64,000 bases of DNA from JARBUG01 sp035628915. Its GTDB lineage: Bacteria > Bacillota > Sulfobacillia > Symbiobacteriales > Symbiobacteriaceae. The translations under genes and the position numbers were made by a program. The stretch's first letter is position 1, and every line of letters starts with the position of its first letter. Of the stretch, positions 7,322 to 16,385 are shown piece by piece. Below the pieces are notes generated by a model, which saw nothing but the letters and a program-made list of their open reading frames with translations, had not been told where the DNA came from and did no database searches. The stretch spans positions 62,001-126,000 of the forward strand of contig DASPIW010000061.1 of assembly GCA_035628915.1 (NCBI GenBank), written 5' to 3'.

Positions 7322-8200
7322 CTACAGACTGGCCAGTGCCTGGTCGAGCGCTGACTGGAGCGCCCGGGTCGCATACACCTGTGCAACCTCCCGGCGGTAG
7401 CTGCCGCTGGCATGCAGATCAGACGGCGGATCCATGGGTTGGACGGCAGCCCTGGCCGCCTCAGCCAGCAGGTCCGAAGTCAGTACCCGACCCTTGAGCA
7501 GTGCCTCGGCCGCTTGTGCGCGGTGCGGCAGATCGCCCACGCCCGAAAAGACGAGCCGGGCCGCGGCACAGGAACCCCCTTGGTCCAGAGCAATGCCTGC
7601 CGCCACTCCGACCATGGCAAAATCGCCATGCCGGCGCGCACACTCCAGGTAGGCCCACCCGCTGCGGGGCACCGGCGGTGGCACTCGCACACCGGTAATC
7701 AGCTGGCCCGGCGCCAGGGCGGTGGTCATCAGACCCAGGAAGAAGCTTCCGGCCGGGCACTCCCGTTCCCCGTCGGCCCCCGCGATCAGCACGGTGGCCT
7801 CAAGGGCGACCAGCGCCGCCGGCAGTTCAGCCGCAGGGTCGGCATGGGCGACGCTGCCGCCCAGGGTACCCCGGTTCCGGATGGCGTTGTGCCCAATGAG
7901 GGAAGCAGCCTGCGCGAGCAGCGGCGCCCGGTCCCGCACAAGGGGCGAAGCGGCCAACTCGCGGTGGCGGACCAGCCCGCCGAGAGCCAGGCCCCCGTCC
8001 CCCGTCGATTCGATCTCCGCCAGGCCTGGAATCCGTGTGATGTCAACGAGATACGCAATCCGGGAGAGCCGCAGGTTCAGCACCGGCAGCAGGCTTTGCC
8101 CGCCGGCGAGGGGCTTGGCCTCGTCAGGGTGCTCGGCCAGAAAACGGAGCGCACCCGTCAGGCTTTCCGGGCGCACATAGGAGAAAGGCGCTGGCTTCAT
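7322..8200 (-). CDS. Molybdenum hydroxylase FAD-binding (medium) subunit
   Basis: CoxM/XdhB-type FAD subunit, 292 residues, the normal length. It starts MKPAPFSYVRPESLTGALRF and has the two FAD-binding motifs of the family: LAGGQSLLPVLNLRL and the later GHNAIRNRGTLGGSVAHADP. The C-terminal CO dehydrogenase flavoprotein domain follows (YLECARRHGDFAMVGVAAG). It passes electrons from the iron-sulfur subunit to its acceptor. The start overlaps the large-subunit stop by 4 bases, which indicates strict co-translation of the three subunits. Confidence 0.93.
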   Translation of the reverse strand: MKPAPFSYVRPESLTGALRFLAEHPDEAKPLAGGQSLLPVLNLRLSRIAYLVDITRIPGLAEIESTGDGGLALGGLVRHRELAASPLVRDRAPLLAQAASLIGHNAIRNRGTLGGSVAHADPAAELPAALVALEATVLIAGADGERECPAGSFFLGLMTTALAPGQLITGVRVPPPVPRSGWAYLECARRHGDFAMVGVAAGIALDQGGSCAAARLVFSGVGDLPHRAQAAEALLKGRVLTSDLLAEAARAAVQPMDPPSDLHASGSYRREVAQVYATRALQSALDQALASL

Positions 8201-10533
8201 TGGGCACCCCCCCGGATCAGCTTTAGCACCAGTTCCGGCGTGACCGGGGTCTGGTCGACCCGCGCGCCGAACGGGGCAAGGGCGTCCGTAACGGCGTTGG
8301 CAAGGCAGGCTCCAGGCGCAATGGCGCCCCCTTCGCCGACACCTTTCATGCCCAGGGGCGTGATCGGCGACGGGGTGTGCAGCGAGACCACCTCCACCGC
8401 GGGGGCCTCGGCGGCGCTGGGCAGCAGGTAGTCAAGGAACGTCCCGGAGAGAAGCTGGCCATTCTCGTCGTATACCAGGTGCTCCAGGAGCGCACCGCCG
8501 ATGCCCTGGACGGTGCCGCCCACAATCTGGCCATGGACGATCATGGGGTTGATCACGGTGCCGCAGTCGTCCACGACGACGTAGCGGAGGATCTGCACCT
8601 CCCCTGTGGCCGGATCAACTTCCACAACGGCGGCGTGCAAGGCGTTGGCAAAGGCGCCGGTGCCCGGCGCGTTATCAAAGAACTGCGTCGCCTCGAGGCC
8701 GGGGCCCAGGTCCGCAATCAGTTCCGCCCGGTAGTACGCGGTGCGGGCACACTCCTGCAGGCTGACGGCGCGGTCGCCTGCAGCAAAGCTCCCCCCGGCG
8801 TAGGTGATCTCCTCCGGTCTGCACTCCAGAATGCGGGCGGCGATGCGCTCCAGCTTCTGGCGCAGGGTACGGCTGGCGCCCATGACGGCGCCCCCGCCGA
8901 TCACCGCGCTCCGGCTGGCGAAAGTGCCCATGCCGTACGGGCTGACAAGGGTGTCGCCGTAGACCACCTGAATTTCGTCAATGGGGATGCCCAGTTCATC
9001 GGCCGCAAGCTGCGCCAGGGTGGTCTCCAGCCCCTGGCCGTGCGAGTGAATGCCGGCGGCAATCCAGACCTTGCCCTGCGGGTCCATGCGGACCGTGGCG
9101 CTGTCAAAGCCCACCGTGACGGGCAGGCCCCGCTTGGAGAACTCGGCCAGGGCATGGGCGGTCTGCTCGGTGTAGTTGGCCAGCCCAATGCCTATCAGGC
9201 GCCCCTGCTTGCGGGCTGCGGCTTGCTCGGCGCGCACCCGGTCGTAGTCCAGGACTTCTTTGACCTTATGCACGGCTTCGACCAGGCTCCCGGAGTCAAT
9301 GAAGAGGCCGGTGGCGGTCGTGTAGGGGTAACTGTCAATGAGGTTCTTCAGCCGCACCTGGGCCGGATCCAGCCCCAGTTCCCGGGCCAGGTCATCGACC
9401 GCCCGTTCGACGGTGAAGCAGACCGCAGGCCGGGCCACGCCCCGGTAAGGCCCCAGGGGCGTTTTATTGGTGCAGACAGTCAGAGACTCAAACTGGTAGT
9501 TGCGGATCATGTAAGGGCCGGGCAGGTTTCCGGCGGCCATGCCGCTCTCCATGGATGCCGTCCATGGCCAGGGAGAGTACGCGCCAGAGTCCACCACAAT
9601 CCGGGCTTTCACACCCAGGATAGTCCCGTCCCGCCGCGCGGCCACCTCCACGGTGTGCAAGTGATCACGGGCGTGAATGCTGGTGAGGAAGTCCTCCCGC
9701 CGGTCGGCGATCCACTTGACCGGCCGCCCCAGCAGGCGAGCCAGGTAGGGGATGATCACTTCCTCGGGGTAAAGGCAGCACTTGATGCCGAAGGCGCCGC
9801 CTACGTCCGGCGCAATGACCCGAAGCTGGTTTTCCGGGAACTGCAGCAGTTCCGCCACCCCTGAGCGAATCAGGTGCGGCACCTGCGTCGATGTCCACAA
9901 GGTGAGGTTGCCGGTGGCGGCGTCATACTCCGCCGCGCAGCCGCGTGTCTCCATGGGCACGCCGGTATGACGCTGGTTCCGGTAGGTCCGTTTGAGAATG
10001 AGATCTGCCTCCTGAAAGGCTCCCGCCACATCCCCAATCGTCGCTTCGCGATGCAGGAACAGGTTGTCGCCCCACTCCGGATAGAGCAGGGGAGAGCCTG
10101 GCTCCAACGCCTGCAGGGCATCAGCCACGACCGGCAGCGGGTCATAATCGACCAGGACCTGCTCCGCGGCATCTTCGGCAAGGTACCGACTCTCGGCGAT
10201 GACGGCAGCGACCGCTTCGCCCTGATAGCGCACGGTCTCGGCCGCCATGACCGGCCACTGGGGCGACCGGAAATTCGGGTAGCGAGCGGTGCCCATAATA
10301 GGTCGGAGCTTCTCCCTGACCTCCTTGCCGGTGACCACCGCGACCACACCGGGCAGCGCCCGCGCGGCCCCGGCCTCCACGCCCAGAATGCGGGCATGGG
10401 CATAAGGGCTGCGAACAAAGGCGACGTGGAGCAGCCCGGGGAGCTTCAAATCCCCCACGTAGCGGCCCCGACCGGTCAGCAGCCGTGCGTCTTCCTTGCG
10501 CAGAACTCGGGCGCCCAGGTACCTGGCATTCAT
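8197..10533 (-). CDS. Molybdenum hydroxylase molybdopterin-binding (large) subunit
   Basis: Large catalytic subunit of a xanthine dehydrogenase/CoxL-family hydroxylase, 778 residues. The start MNARYLGARVLRKEDARLLTGRG is the family N-terminus. Substrate and cofactor loops include GGAFGIKCCLYPEE, the arginine-containing PLGPYRGVARPA, and the C-terminal MKGVGEGGAIAPGA, whose Glu is the usual catalytic base. The AYxCSFR loop of true (form I) CO dehydrogenase is absent; the loop is of the form II AYRGAGR type, so the enzyme hydroxylates another substrate, perhaps an N-heterocycle or aldehyde. The ATG at 10533 has GAGGAGG upstream. Confidence 0.92.
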   Translation of the reverse strand: MNARYLGARVLRKEDARLLTGRGRYVGDLKLPGLLHVAFVRSPYAHARILGVEAGAARALPGVVAVVTGKEVREKLRPIMGTARYPNFRSPQWPVMAAETVRYQGEAVAAVIAESRYLAEDAAEQVLVDYDPLPVVADALQALEPGSPLLYPEWGDNLFLHREATIGDVAGAFQEADLILKRTYRNQRHTGVPMETRGCAAEYDAATGNLTLWTSTQVPHLIRSGVAELLQFPENQLRVIAPDVGGAFGIKCCLYPEEVIIPYLARLLGRPVKWIADRREDFLTSIHARDHLHTVEVAARRDGTILGVKARIVVDSGAYSPWPWTASMESGMAAGNLPGPYMIRNYQFESLTVCTNKTPLGPYRGVARPAVCFTVERAVDDLARELGLDPAQVRLKNLIDSYPYTTATGLFIDSGSLVEAVHKVKEVLDYDRVRAEQAAARKQGRLIGIGLANYTEQTAHALAEFSKRGLPVTVGFDSATVRMDPQGKVWIAAGIHSHGQGLETTLAQLAADELGIPIDEIQVVYGDTLVSPYGMGTFASRSAVIGGGAVMGASRTLRQKLERIAARILECRPEEITYAGGSFAAGDRAVSLQECARTAYYRAELIADLGPGLEATQFFDNAPGTGAFANALHAAVVEVDPATGEVQILRYVVVDDCGTVINPMIVHGQIVGGTVQGIGGALLEHLVYDENGQLLSGTFLDYLLPSAAEAPAVEVVSLHTPSPITPLGMKGVGEGGAIAPGACLANAVTDALAPFGARVDQTPVTPELVLKLIRGGAQ

Positions 10534-11018
10534 CTCTGCGCCGCCTCCTCTCGCAGCCGCCGGGCGGCCAGCTGCACGGCGCTCACGATCCCGGCGTAGC
10601 CCGTGCAGCGGCACAGGTTGCCGCTGAGTCCCGCCCGGATTTCCGCCTCGGAGAGGTCGGGCTTCTCTCGGAGCAGGTCAACAGCCGCCAACACCATGCC
10701 CGGCGTGCAGAAGCCGCACTGCAGGCCATGGGCCTCCCGAAAGGCCTGCTGCACCGGATGCAGCTCGCCGTCCGGCTCCGCCAGCCCCTCAATGGTGATA
10801 ATCTCGCTGCCATCGGCCTGGGCGGCCAGCACCAGGCAGGAGCGCACGGCGTGGCCATCCATCAGCACCGTACATGCGCCGCAGACACCATGCTCACAGC
10901 CGAGGTGCGTGCCGGTCAGGTTCAGATCCTCACGCAAGAAATCAGCGAGCAGGAGACGGTCGTCAACCACTGCGGTGACCTGGCGACCATTGACCATCAT
11001 CTGTACCCGCACACCCAC
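10530..11018 (-). CDS. Molybdenum hydroxylase 2Fe-2S (small) subunit
   Basis: CoxS/XdhC-type small subunit, 162 residues. Both iron-sulfur clusters have their ligands: Cys41, 46, 49 and 61 for the plant-ferredoxin-like cluster (GCEHGVCGACTV) and Cys101, 104, 136 and 138 for the all-helical domain (CGFCTPGM and LCRCTGY). It carries electrons from the molybdenum centre to the FAD subunit. The start is a GTG at 11018 with AAGGATGAG upstream. It overlaps the large-subunit start by 4 bases and follows the second Liv ATPase gene by 22 bases, tying the enzyme to the transporters. Confidence 0.94.
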   Translation of the reverse strand: MGVRVQMMVNGRQVTAVVDDRLLLADFLREDLNLTGTHLGCEHGVCGACTVLMDGHAVRSCLVLAAQADGSEIITIEGLAEPDGELHPVQQAFREAHGLQCGFCTPGMVLAAVDLLREKPDLSEAEIRAGLSGNLCRCTGYAGIVSAVQLAARRLREEAAQR

Positions 11019-11040
11019 GCCCCACTCATCCTTTCTGTCT

Positions 11041-11748
11041 CTAGAGCCCCAGGTAGCTGGCCCGTATCGCCGGGTTGGCGAGCAATTCGCGACCGGTCCC
11101 CGCCATCACAATCCGGCCGGTCTCCAGCACATACCCACGCTGCACGACGCTCAGCGCCACTTCGACGTCCTGCTCGACAATGACCAGGCTCAGCCCATCA
11201 CGGTTGAGCTGCTGCAGGCTCGCAATCAGCTGGTCCACCACAATGGGCGCCAGACCAAGCGACAGTTCGTCGATCAGAAGCAGCCTGGGCGCTGCCATCA
11301 GCCCCCGCCCGATGGCGCACATCTGCTGCTCGCCGCCGCTCATGACGCCGGCCAGCACCTTTCGCTTCTGCGCCAGGGTGGGGAAGAGTCCATATACCCG
11401 GTCCAGCTCCCGCTTGAGCTGAGAAATGGAAGCCGTCCGGCTGAACGCACCCATCCTCAGGTTCTCTTCCACGGTCATGCCGCCAAACAGGCGGCGGCCC
11501 TCCGGGACCTGCACAATGCCGGCCCGCACCTGCGCCACGGTGCTCAGGGCGGAGATCTCGCTCCCGTCAAGGAGTACCTGCCCCTCCGTCGGCCGCAGCA
11601 GGCCGGCAATGGCCCGGATGAGGGTGCTCTTGCCGGCGCCGTTGGCGCCCACCAGGGCGACCAGTTCCCCCGCGCCTACCGTGAAGTTAATCCCACAGAG
11701 CACAGGGATTTCGCCATATCCGGCAGACAGGTTGGACACCGTCAGCAT
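11041..11748 (-). CDS. livF: Branched-chain amino acid-type ABC transporter ATPase LivF (second system)
   Basis: A 235-residue ATPase. Walker A is GANGAGKST, the signature is MSGGEQQMCAIGRGL and Walker B is LLLIDELSLGLAP, the LivF-specific form with GLAP. It energises import by the second HAAT-type transporter with LivG, LivM, LivH and LivK just upstream. The start ATG directly abuts the livG stop. The substrate is not necessarily an amino acid; HAAT systems in catabolic clusters often carry amides or aromatic acids. Confidence 0.94.
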   Translation of the reverse strand: MLTVSNLSAGYGEIPVLCGINFTVGAGELVALVGANGAGKSTLIRAIAGLLRPTEGQVLLDGSEISALSTVAQVRAGIVQVPEGRRLFGGMTVEENLRMGAFSRTASISQLKRELDRVYGLFPTLAQKRKVLAGVMSGGEQQMCAIGRGLMAAPRLLLIDELSLGLAPIVVDQLIASLQQLNRDGLSLVIVEQDVEVALSVVQRGYVLETGRIVMAGTGRELLANPAIRASYLGL

Positions 11749-12522
11749 CTAGGCACCTCCTCGGGCGGCGTGTTCGGCGGCGACCTTGGCGTACCGGTCG
11801 CCCAGGTAGGCCCTGATCACGCTGGGGTCTGTGACCACAGCCGCCGGGGTGCCCTCCGCAATCTTCTCGCCGTGGTGCAGCACCACTACGCGGTGGGAGA
11901 CGGACATGACCGCCTTCAGCACATGCTCGATCAGGATCATGGAGACGCCATAGGTGCCGTTCACCTCACGGACCAGGTCGATGACCTGCTCCATCTCCTT
12001 TTGGTTGAGGCCGGCCATCACTTCATCCAGCAGGATGACCTTGGGCTCCATGGCCAGGGCTCTGGCCACTTCCAGCCGCTTGCGCTCGGCAATGGAGAGG
12101 GCGTTTGCACTGGCCTGGGCCTTGTGCCCCAGACCCGTCCGCCGAAGCACCTCCTCCGCTTTGTGCCGAGCGGCGTGAAGGGAGAGCTGCCGCTGGTTCC
12201 CGAACATCGCGCCAATGGCCACATTCTCCAGCACGGTGAGACCCTTCAGCGGCTTCACAACCTGGAAGGTGCGGGCAATTCCCTGCCGGGTAATGCGGTC
12301 CGGCGAAAGCCCGTCCAGGCGGTGACCTCCAAAGAGGATGCGCCCACTGCTCAGGGGGTGGACCCCGCTGATCAGGTTCAGGAGCGTCGTCTTGCCCGCC
12401 CCGTTGGGGCCAATCAGGCCCACGATTTCGCCGGAGCGAACCGCAAGATCGACGTTGTGAACGGCAACCAGCCCGCCAAAGGAGCGGCTTACGCCCTGGC
12501 ATTCAAGAATGGCCGTGCTCAT
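11749..12522 (-). CDS. livG: Branched-chain amino acid-type ABC transporter ATPase LivG (second system)
   Basis: A 257-residue ATPase of LivG type. Walker A is GPNGAGKTT followed by LLNLISGVHPLSSG. The signature region is ALSIAERKRLEVARALA, in which the usual SYGQQR/LSYG signature is replaced by LSIAERKR, and Walker B is ILLDEVMAGLNQKE with the Liv-specific AGLN. It partners LivF. The signature change is seen in some HAAT subfamilies and does not by itself imply inactivity. The gene overlaps the livM stop by 4 bases. Confidence 0.92.
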   Translation of the reverse strand: MSTAILECQGVSRSFGGLVAVHNVDLAVRSGEIVGLIGPNGAGKTTLLNLISGVHPLSSGRILFGGHRLDGLSPDRITRQGIARTFQVVKPLKGLTVLENVAIGAMFGNQRQLSLHAARHKAEEVLRRTGLGHKAQASANALSIAERKRLEVARALAMEPKVILLDEVMAGLNQKEMEQVIDLVREVNGTYGVSMILIEHVLKAVMSVSHRVVVLHHGEKIAEGTPAAVVTDPSVIRAYLGDRYAKVAAEHAARGGA

Positions 12523-13481
12523 GTACCCCCGCCTCCCAGCCGCTCCCGGACTGAAGCCAGGCCACGAATCAGTCCGCCCGGGACAATCAGGGTAATGGCC
12601 ATGATCACCATGCCGAGAATGCCCAGATGCCAGTGCAGAAACTTGCCCCAGATCAGATCCGAGAGCATTTCCAGCAGGAAGCCGCCCATCACCGGCCCAA
12701 TCACGGTGCCCATTCCGCCCAACAGCAGCATGGTGAAAGCCTTGAGCATGATCAGGACGTCAAACATGGCCGGCGGCTCAATAAAGGTCTGCCGGTAGGC
12801 ATAGATGCCCCCCGCCAGCCCTGTAATCACGGCGCTGACGGCCCAGGCCAGGATCTTGTAACGGATGGCGGGAATGCCCAGGACCCTGGCGGCCTCCTCA
12901 TCCTCCCGGATGGCTTTCAGCCCATACCCCCAGCGGCTGCGGGCCACCAGCCAGCAGACGAGGGTGGCGGCAATCGCCAGCGCCAGCATGGCAAAGTAAA
13001 AGAAGGTGGATTGAACCTTCGGCGGTGCTGACATCAGGGGGAGGATGAACCCCTTGCCACCGCCGGTCCACTCGCTCAGGTTGGTGATCATCTCGCGTGT
13101 GCCCAGGCTGACCCCAAGGGTAGCCATGGCAAAGTAATGGCCGCGCAGGCGCAGGACCGGCAGACCCACCAAGACTGCGTAGAGGCCGCAGACGAGCCCC
13201 GCAACGGCCAGCGCCGTGAAAAAGCTGAAGTGCAGCCGAACCATGGTCACGCCGGTGACGTACCCGCCCAGCCCGAAGTAGACGACGTTGCCAAAGGCGG
13301 CGTAGCCTGTGTAGCCGACAATCAGGTTGAGGCCCTGGGTAATGGCGGCGTACATGAAGATGCCGGCAGCCACTCGCATCCAATAGCCGGTCAGAACCCC
13401 CGGCAGTGCCAGCAGCACGGCCAGAGCCACTGCGGCCCCGAGGGTCGGCAGGAATCCCGCCACAGCATAGCGCTTGCTCAT
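12519..13481 (-). CDS. livM: Branched-chain amino acid-type ABC transporter permease LivM (second system)
   Basis: A 320-residue integral membrane permease with about ten hydrophobic segments. YAAITQGLNLIVGYTGYAAF near the N-terminus and AIREDEEAARVLGIPAIRYK in the cytoplasmic loop are hallmarks of LivM; the loop contacts the ATPases. The start overlaps the livH stop by 4 bases. It forms the channel with LivH. Confidence 0.94.
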   Translation of the reverse strand: MSKRYAVAGFLPTLGAAVALAVLLALPGVLTGYWMRVAAGIFMYAAITQGLNLIVGYTGYAAFGNVVYFGLGGYVTGVTMVRLHFSFFTALAVAGLVCGLYAVLVGLPVLRLRGHYFAMATLGVSLGTREMITNLSEWTGGGKGFILPLMSAPPKVQSTFFYFAMLALAIAATLVCWLVARSRWGYGLKAIREDEEAARVLGIPAIRYKILAWAVSAVITGLAGGIYAYRQTFIEPPAMFDVLIMLKAFTMLLLGGMGTVIGPVMGGFLLEMLSDLIWGKFLHWHLGILGMVIMAITLIVPGGLIRGLASVRERLGGGGT

Positions 13482-14350
13482 CCGTGTGCCTCCCCGAAGA
13501 AGCGCTTCCCGAGCAGTCCCTGCGGCCTCAAGATGAGCAGCAGAATCATCAGCGCAAAGCTGATGGCAGACTGCCAGGTGGCGCCGAGCGCCTGTACGCC
13601 CAGTACCTCGACCAGGCCAAGGAGCAGGCCCGCCAGCACCGCTCCGCTGATGCTGCCCAAGCCGCCCACAATGGTCACGATAAATGCTTTGAGCGCCAGC
13701 TCTGAAGCGCTGAAGGGCTGGAAGGCGACAATCATGGAGAGCAGTGCACCGGCAGCGCCTGCCCAGGCGGCGCCCAGGCCAAATGTGACTGCGTGGACCG
13801 TGGGGACAGAGACGCCGATCATCTCCGCGGCGCCCGGATCGAGCGCCGTAGCCCGAATAGCCTGTCCCACCTTGGTCCTGGCCAGAATCAGGTCCAGGAC
13901 CCCGGTCAGCCCTACCGCGGCCAGCAAAGCTGCCAGCCGCAGGTAGGTGACCGTGCCGCCGCCCACCGTAAACCCGGCGGCGGACCAGGAAAGCTGGATG
14001 ATCCGGGGGTCAGGGCTCCAGATGGCCACCATCGCATTCTGAAGTAACAGGTCGAGGCCAAAGGTGAAAGTCAGGACCATCAGTAGGCTTTTCATCACCC
14101 GCGGCAGCAGCCAGCGCTGGACGGAGAAGCCCATGAGGAAGAGCGCCAGCATGACCGGCGGAATGGTCAGGAACGGGCTGATTCCCAGGGCTTGATACAG
14201 CGTATAGGTCAGGTAGGCTCCCAACACGATGAAAGAGCCGTGCGCCATATTCAAGATGTTGCTAACGCCCCACACCAGCGAGAAACCAACACCGATACAC
14301 GTGTACAGGCCTCCCAACAGTATGCCGCTGAACACGCCCTGCAGGATCAT
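13478..14350 (-). CDS. livH: Branched-chain amino acid-type ABC transporter permease LivH (second system)
   Basis: A 290-residue membrane permease. The family start is seen in GILLGGLYTCIGVGFSLVWG and the following NILNMAHGSFIVLGAY, and the coupling loop in RATALDPGAAEMIGVSVPTVHA. The C-terminus ILRPQGLLGKRFFGE is typical. It pairs with LivM. Two bases separate it from the upstream livK stop. Confidence 0.94.
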   Translation of the reverse strand: MILQGVFSGILLGGLYTCIGVGFSLVWGVSNILNMAHGSFIVLGAYLTYTLYQALGISPFLTIPPVMLALFLMGFSVQRWLLPRVMKSLLMVLTFTFGLDLLLQNAMVAIWSPDPRIIQLSWSAAGFTVGGGTVTYLRLAALLAAVGLTGVLDLILARTKVGQAIRATALDPGAAEMIGVSVPTVHAVTFGLGAAWAGAAGALLSMIVAFQPFSASELALKAFIVTIVGGLGSISGAVLAGLLLGLVEVLGVQALGATWQSAISFALMILLLILRPQGLLGKRFFGEAHG

Positions 14351-14352
14351 GG

Positions 14353-15600
14353 CTAATTACCCCACAGCGGCTTGGGGAAGACCGGCTTCGCCTTCTGGAT
14401 CTTCTCCGGCCAGATGAGGACCGGCTTGCCGCCTTGGATCTGGATCACGCTTACCGTGGCGGCCGTGTTGACGCCCCGGCTGTCGTACTTAATTGGGCCA
14501 AAGAAGGTCTCGGTGTTCGTTGCCGCAAGGACGTCGCGCACGCGGTTGACATCCAGGGTTCCGGCCTTCTCCAGGGCCAATTGCAGGACAAGGCCCGCAG
14601 CGCTGGAGCCGGCGACGTTGTAATTGGGCTCATAGCCCTTGGCGGCCCTGAAGCCGTCGTAGTAGTCCTTGGCGGAGCCGAAGACCGGGCCGGTCCAGGC
14701 CATGTCCTTGGTCCACCAGTCCGAGCCAATCACGTTCAGGGCATCTGCACCCAGTGTCTCCGTGAACTGCGGCAGCGCCGTCGGCACCGGGAAGACCACA
14801 GCCGTGGGGTTGAACTTGAGCTCTTTGGCCTGCCGGATCTGGGCCACGGCGTCATTCATGTAGCCGGTGCCCACCCAGACATCCGGGTTCTTCGCCTTCA
14901 CCTGGGAAACCAGAGCGGAGAAGTCCTTGGCATCCTTCGGGTACTTTTCGTACAGCACGACTTCCATGCCCACGGAGGTGGCGTACTCCCTGGCGGCCTC
15001 GGCGACCGTAAGCGGGAGGAGATCATCCGGGGTGATGATGGCTACCGTCCTGGGCGCCGGGCTCATGATCTTCAACATGTCGAAGATCGGGTTCAGGTTG
15101 GTGCTGGACAGCGGCAGAATGCCGAACAGGTACTTGTAGCCGCGGGCGTAGACTTTATCCGAACTGGCCATGGGCGGAATGTTGATCACCTGGTACTTCT
15201 CGGAAATGGTAGTCGCCGCCGAGGAGATGCCGCTGCCGAAGGGACCCAGGATAAACTTGACCCCATCCTCGGTGATCAGCTTCTCGGTCAGCTTGGAAGC
15301 TGTGTCCGAGTTGCTCTGATCATCGTAGTAGATGATCTCAACCTTGTACTGCTGGTCGCCAATCTTGATGCCGCCGTTCTTGTTGACGGTATCCCGCCAG
15401 AAGTCGTAGCCATCGCGCACATACTTGCCTTCCGCTGACAGCGCGCCTGTCAGGCTGACGGCTGCGCCGATTTTCAACACCTGCTCCTTCGCCTGGCCGG
15501 CCTGGCCCCCGGCGCTGCTGGGCTCCTGCTTGCCCCCACAGGCGGCCAGAACCCCCACAAGCAGAAGCAGCATCACTGCCAGCCCTTGCTTCACCCGCAT
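14353..15600 (-). CDS. livK: ABC transporter substrate-binding lipoprotein LivK (second system)
   Basis: A 415-residue periplasmic-binding-type lipoprotein. The N-terminus has a signal peptide ending LLVGVLAACGGKQ with the lipobox Cys. The mature part begins ILKIGAAVSLTGALSAEGKY (with one residue shift), the opening of type I solute-binding domains, and includes FILGPFGSGISSAATTISEK. I choose the ATG at 15600, preceded by GGGAG; an 18-codon extension has no signal character. It captures the substrate outside the cell for the LivH/M channel. The ligand is unknown and may differ from that of the first system. Confidence 0.92.
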   Translation of the reverse strand: MRVKQGLAVMLLLLVGVLAACGGKQEPSSAGGQAGQAKEQVLKIGAAVSLTGALSAEGKYVRDGYDFWRDTVNKNGGIKIGDQQYKVEIIYYDDQSNSDTASKLTEKLITEDGVKFILGPFGSGISSAATTISEKYQVINIPPMASSDKVYARGYKYLFGILPLSSTNLNPIFDMLKIMSPAPRTVAIITPDDLLPLTVAEAAREYATSVGMEVVLYEKYPKDAKDFSALVSQVKAKNPDVWVGTGYMNDAVAQIRQAKELKFNPTAVVFPVPTALPQFTETLGADALNVIGSDWWTKDMAWTGPVFGSAKDYYDGFRAAKGYEPNYNVAGSSAAGLVLQLALEKAGTLDVNRVRDVLAATNTETFFGPIKYDSRGVNTAATVSVIQIQGGKPVLIWPEKIQKAKPVFPKPLWGN

Positions 15601-15665
15601 AGGAATCACTCCCGTCCCCACGTCTCTGTCCTGCATGCAAACCAGCTCACTCACCCGAACACCTG

Positions 15666-16385
15666 CTATCCCCCGAGGTAGGCCGCTTTCACCATGGGAT
15701 CGCGGGCCAGATCCCCCGCCGGTGCTTCCAACACAACCCTCCCGTTTTCCAGCACGTACCCCCTCTCCGCGACCCCCAGTGCCATGCGGGCGTTCTGCTC
15801 AATCAGCAGGATGGTAATGCCCTGGTGGATCACTTGTCTGATGAAGTCGTAGACTAATTGGACCACTTTGGGGGCCAGGCCCATGGACGGCTCATCCATC
15901 AAGATGACCTTGGGCCGCATCATCAGGGCCCGGCCAATGGCCAGCATCTGCTGTTCCCCGCCGCTCAGCGTCCCAGCGAGCTGCCGGTACCGTTGGCGCA
16001 GTATGGGGAACCGCTCCAGAATCTCCTCCCGGGTCTGCCGGACAGCAATGGGATCCGCCACGGTGTAGCTCCCCAGTGCGAGGTTCTCGCCGACGGTCAG
16101 TTCCGTGAAGACCTGACGCCCTTCAGGCACTACAGCCAGACCGCGCCGGGCCAGTTCGTGACTGGGGCGGCCGGTCACCGGATTCCCCTCCAGGGTGACG
16201 CGCCCGGCCTGTGGAGCGAGGAGCCCGGCAATTGCCTTGAGGACCGTCGTCTTGCCGGCGCCGTTCGCTCCGATCAGCGTGACGACTTCGCCCCGCCGCA
16301 CCTGGAGGTTGACCCCCTGCACAGCCGTGATGTACCCATAGGAGACCTTCAGGTCTTTCACCTCAAGCAGAGGCTCACCGCTCAT
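15666..16385 (-). CDS. livF: Branched-chain amino acid-type ABC transporter ATPase LivF (first system)
   Basis: A 239-residue LivF-type ATPase. Walker A is GANGAGKTT, the signature TLSGGEQQMLAIGRALM, and Walker B VILMDEPSMGLAPKVV. It overlaps the livG stop by 4 bases. It is clearly a different sequence from the livF at 11041-11748, so the two systems are not a recent duplication. Confidence 0.94.
   Translation of the reverse strand: MSGEPLLEVKDLKVSYGYITAVQGVNLQVRRGEVVTLIGANGAGKTTVLKAIAGLLAPQAGRVTLEGNPVTGRPSHELARRGLAVVPEGRQVFTELTVGENLALGSYTVADPIAVRQTREEILERFPILRQRYRQLAGTLSGGEQQMLAIGRALMMRPKVILMDEPSMGLAPKVVQLVYDFIRQVIHQGITILLIEQNARMALGVAERGYVLENGRVVLEAPAGDLARDPMVKAAYLGG

Noticed and set aside
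8197..11018. Calling the hydroxylase a carbon monoxide dehydrogenase
   Set aside because: The AYxCSFR active-site loop of form I CoxL is absent.
10603..12798. A 731-codon + strand frame over the second liv genes
   Set aside because: Opposite-strand shadow of livF/livG/livM; Ser/Arg-rich translation without domains.
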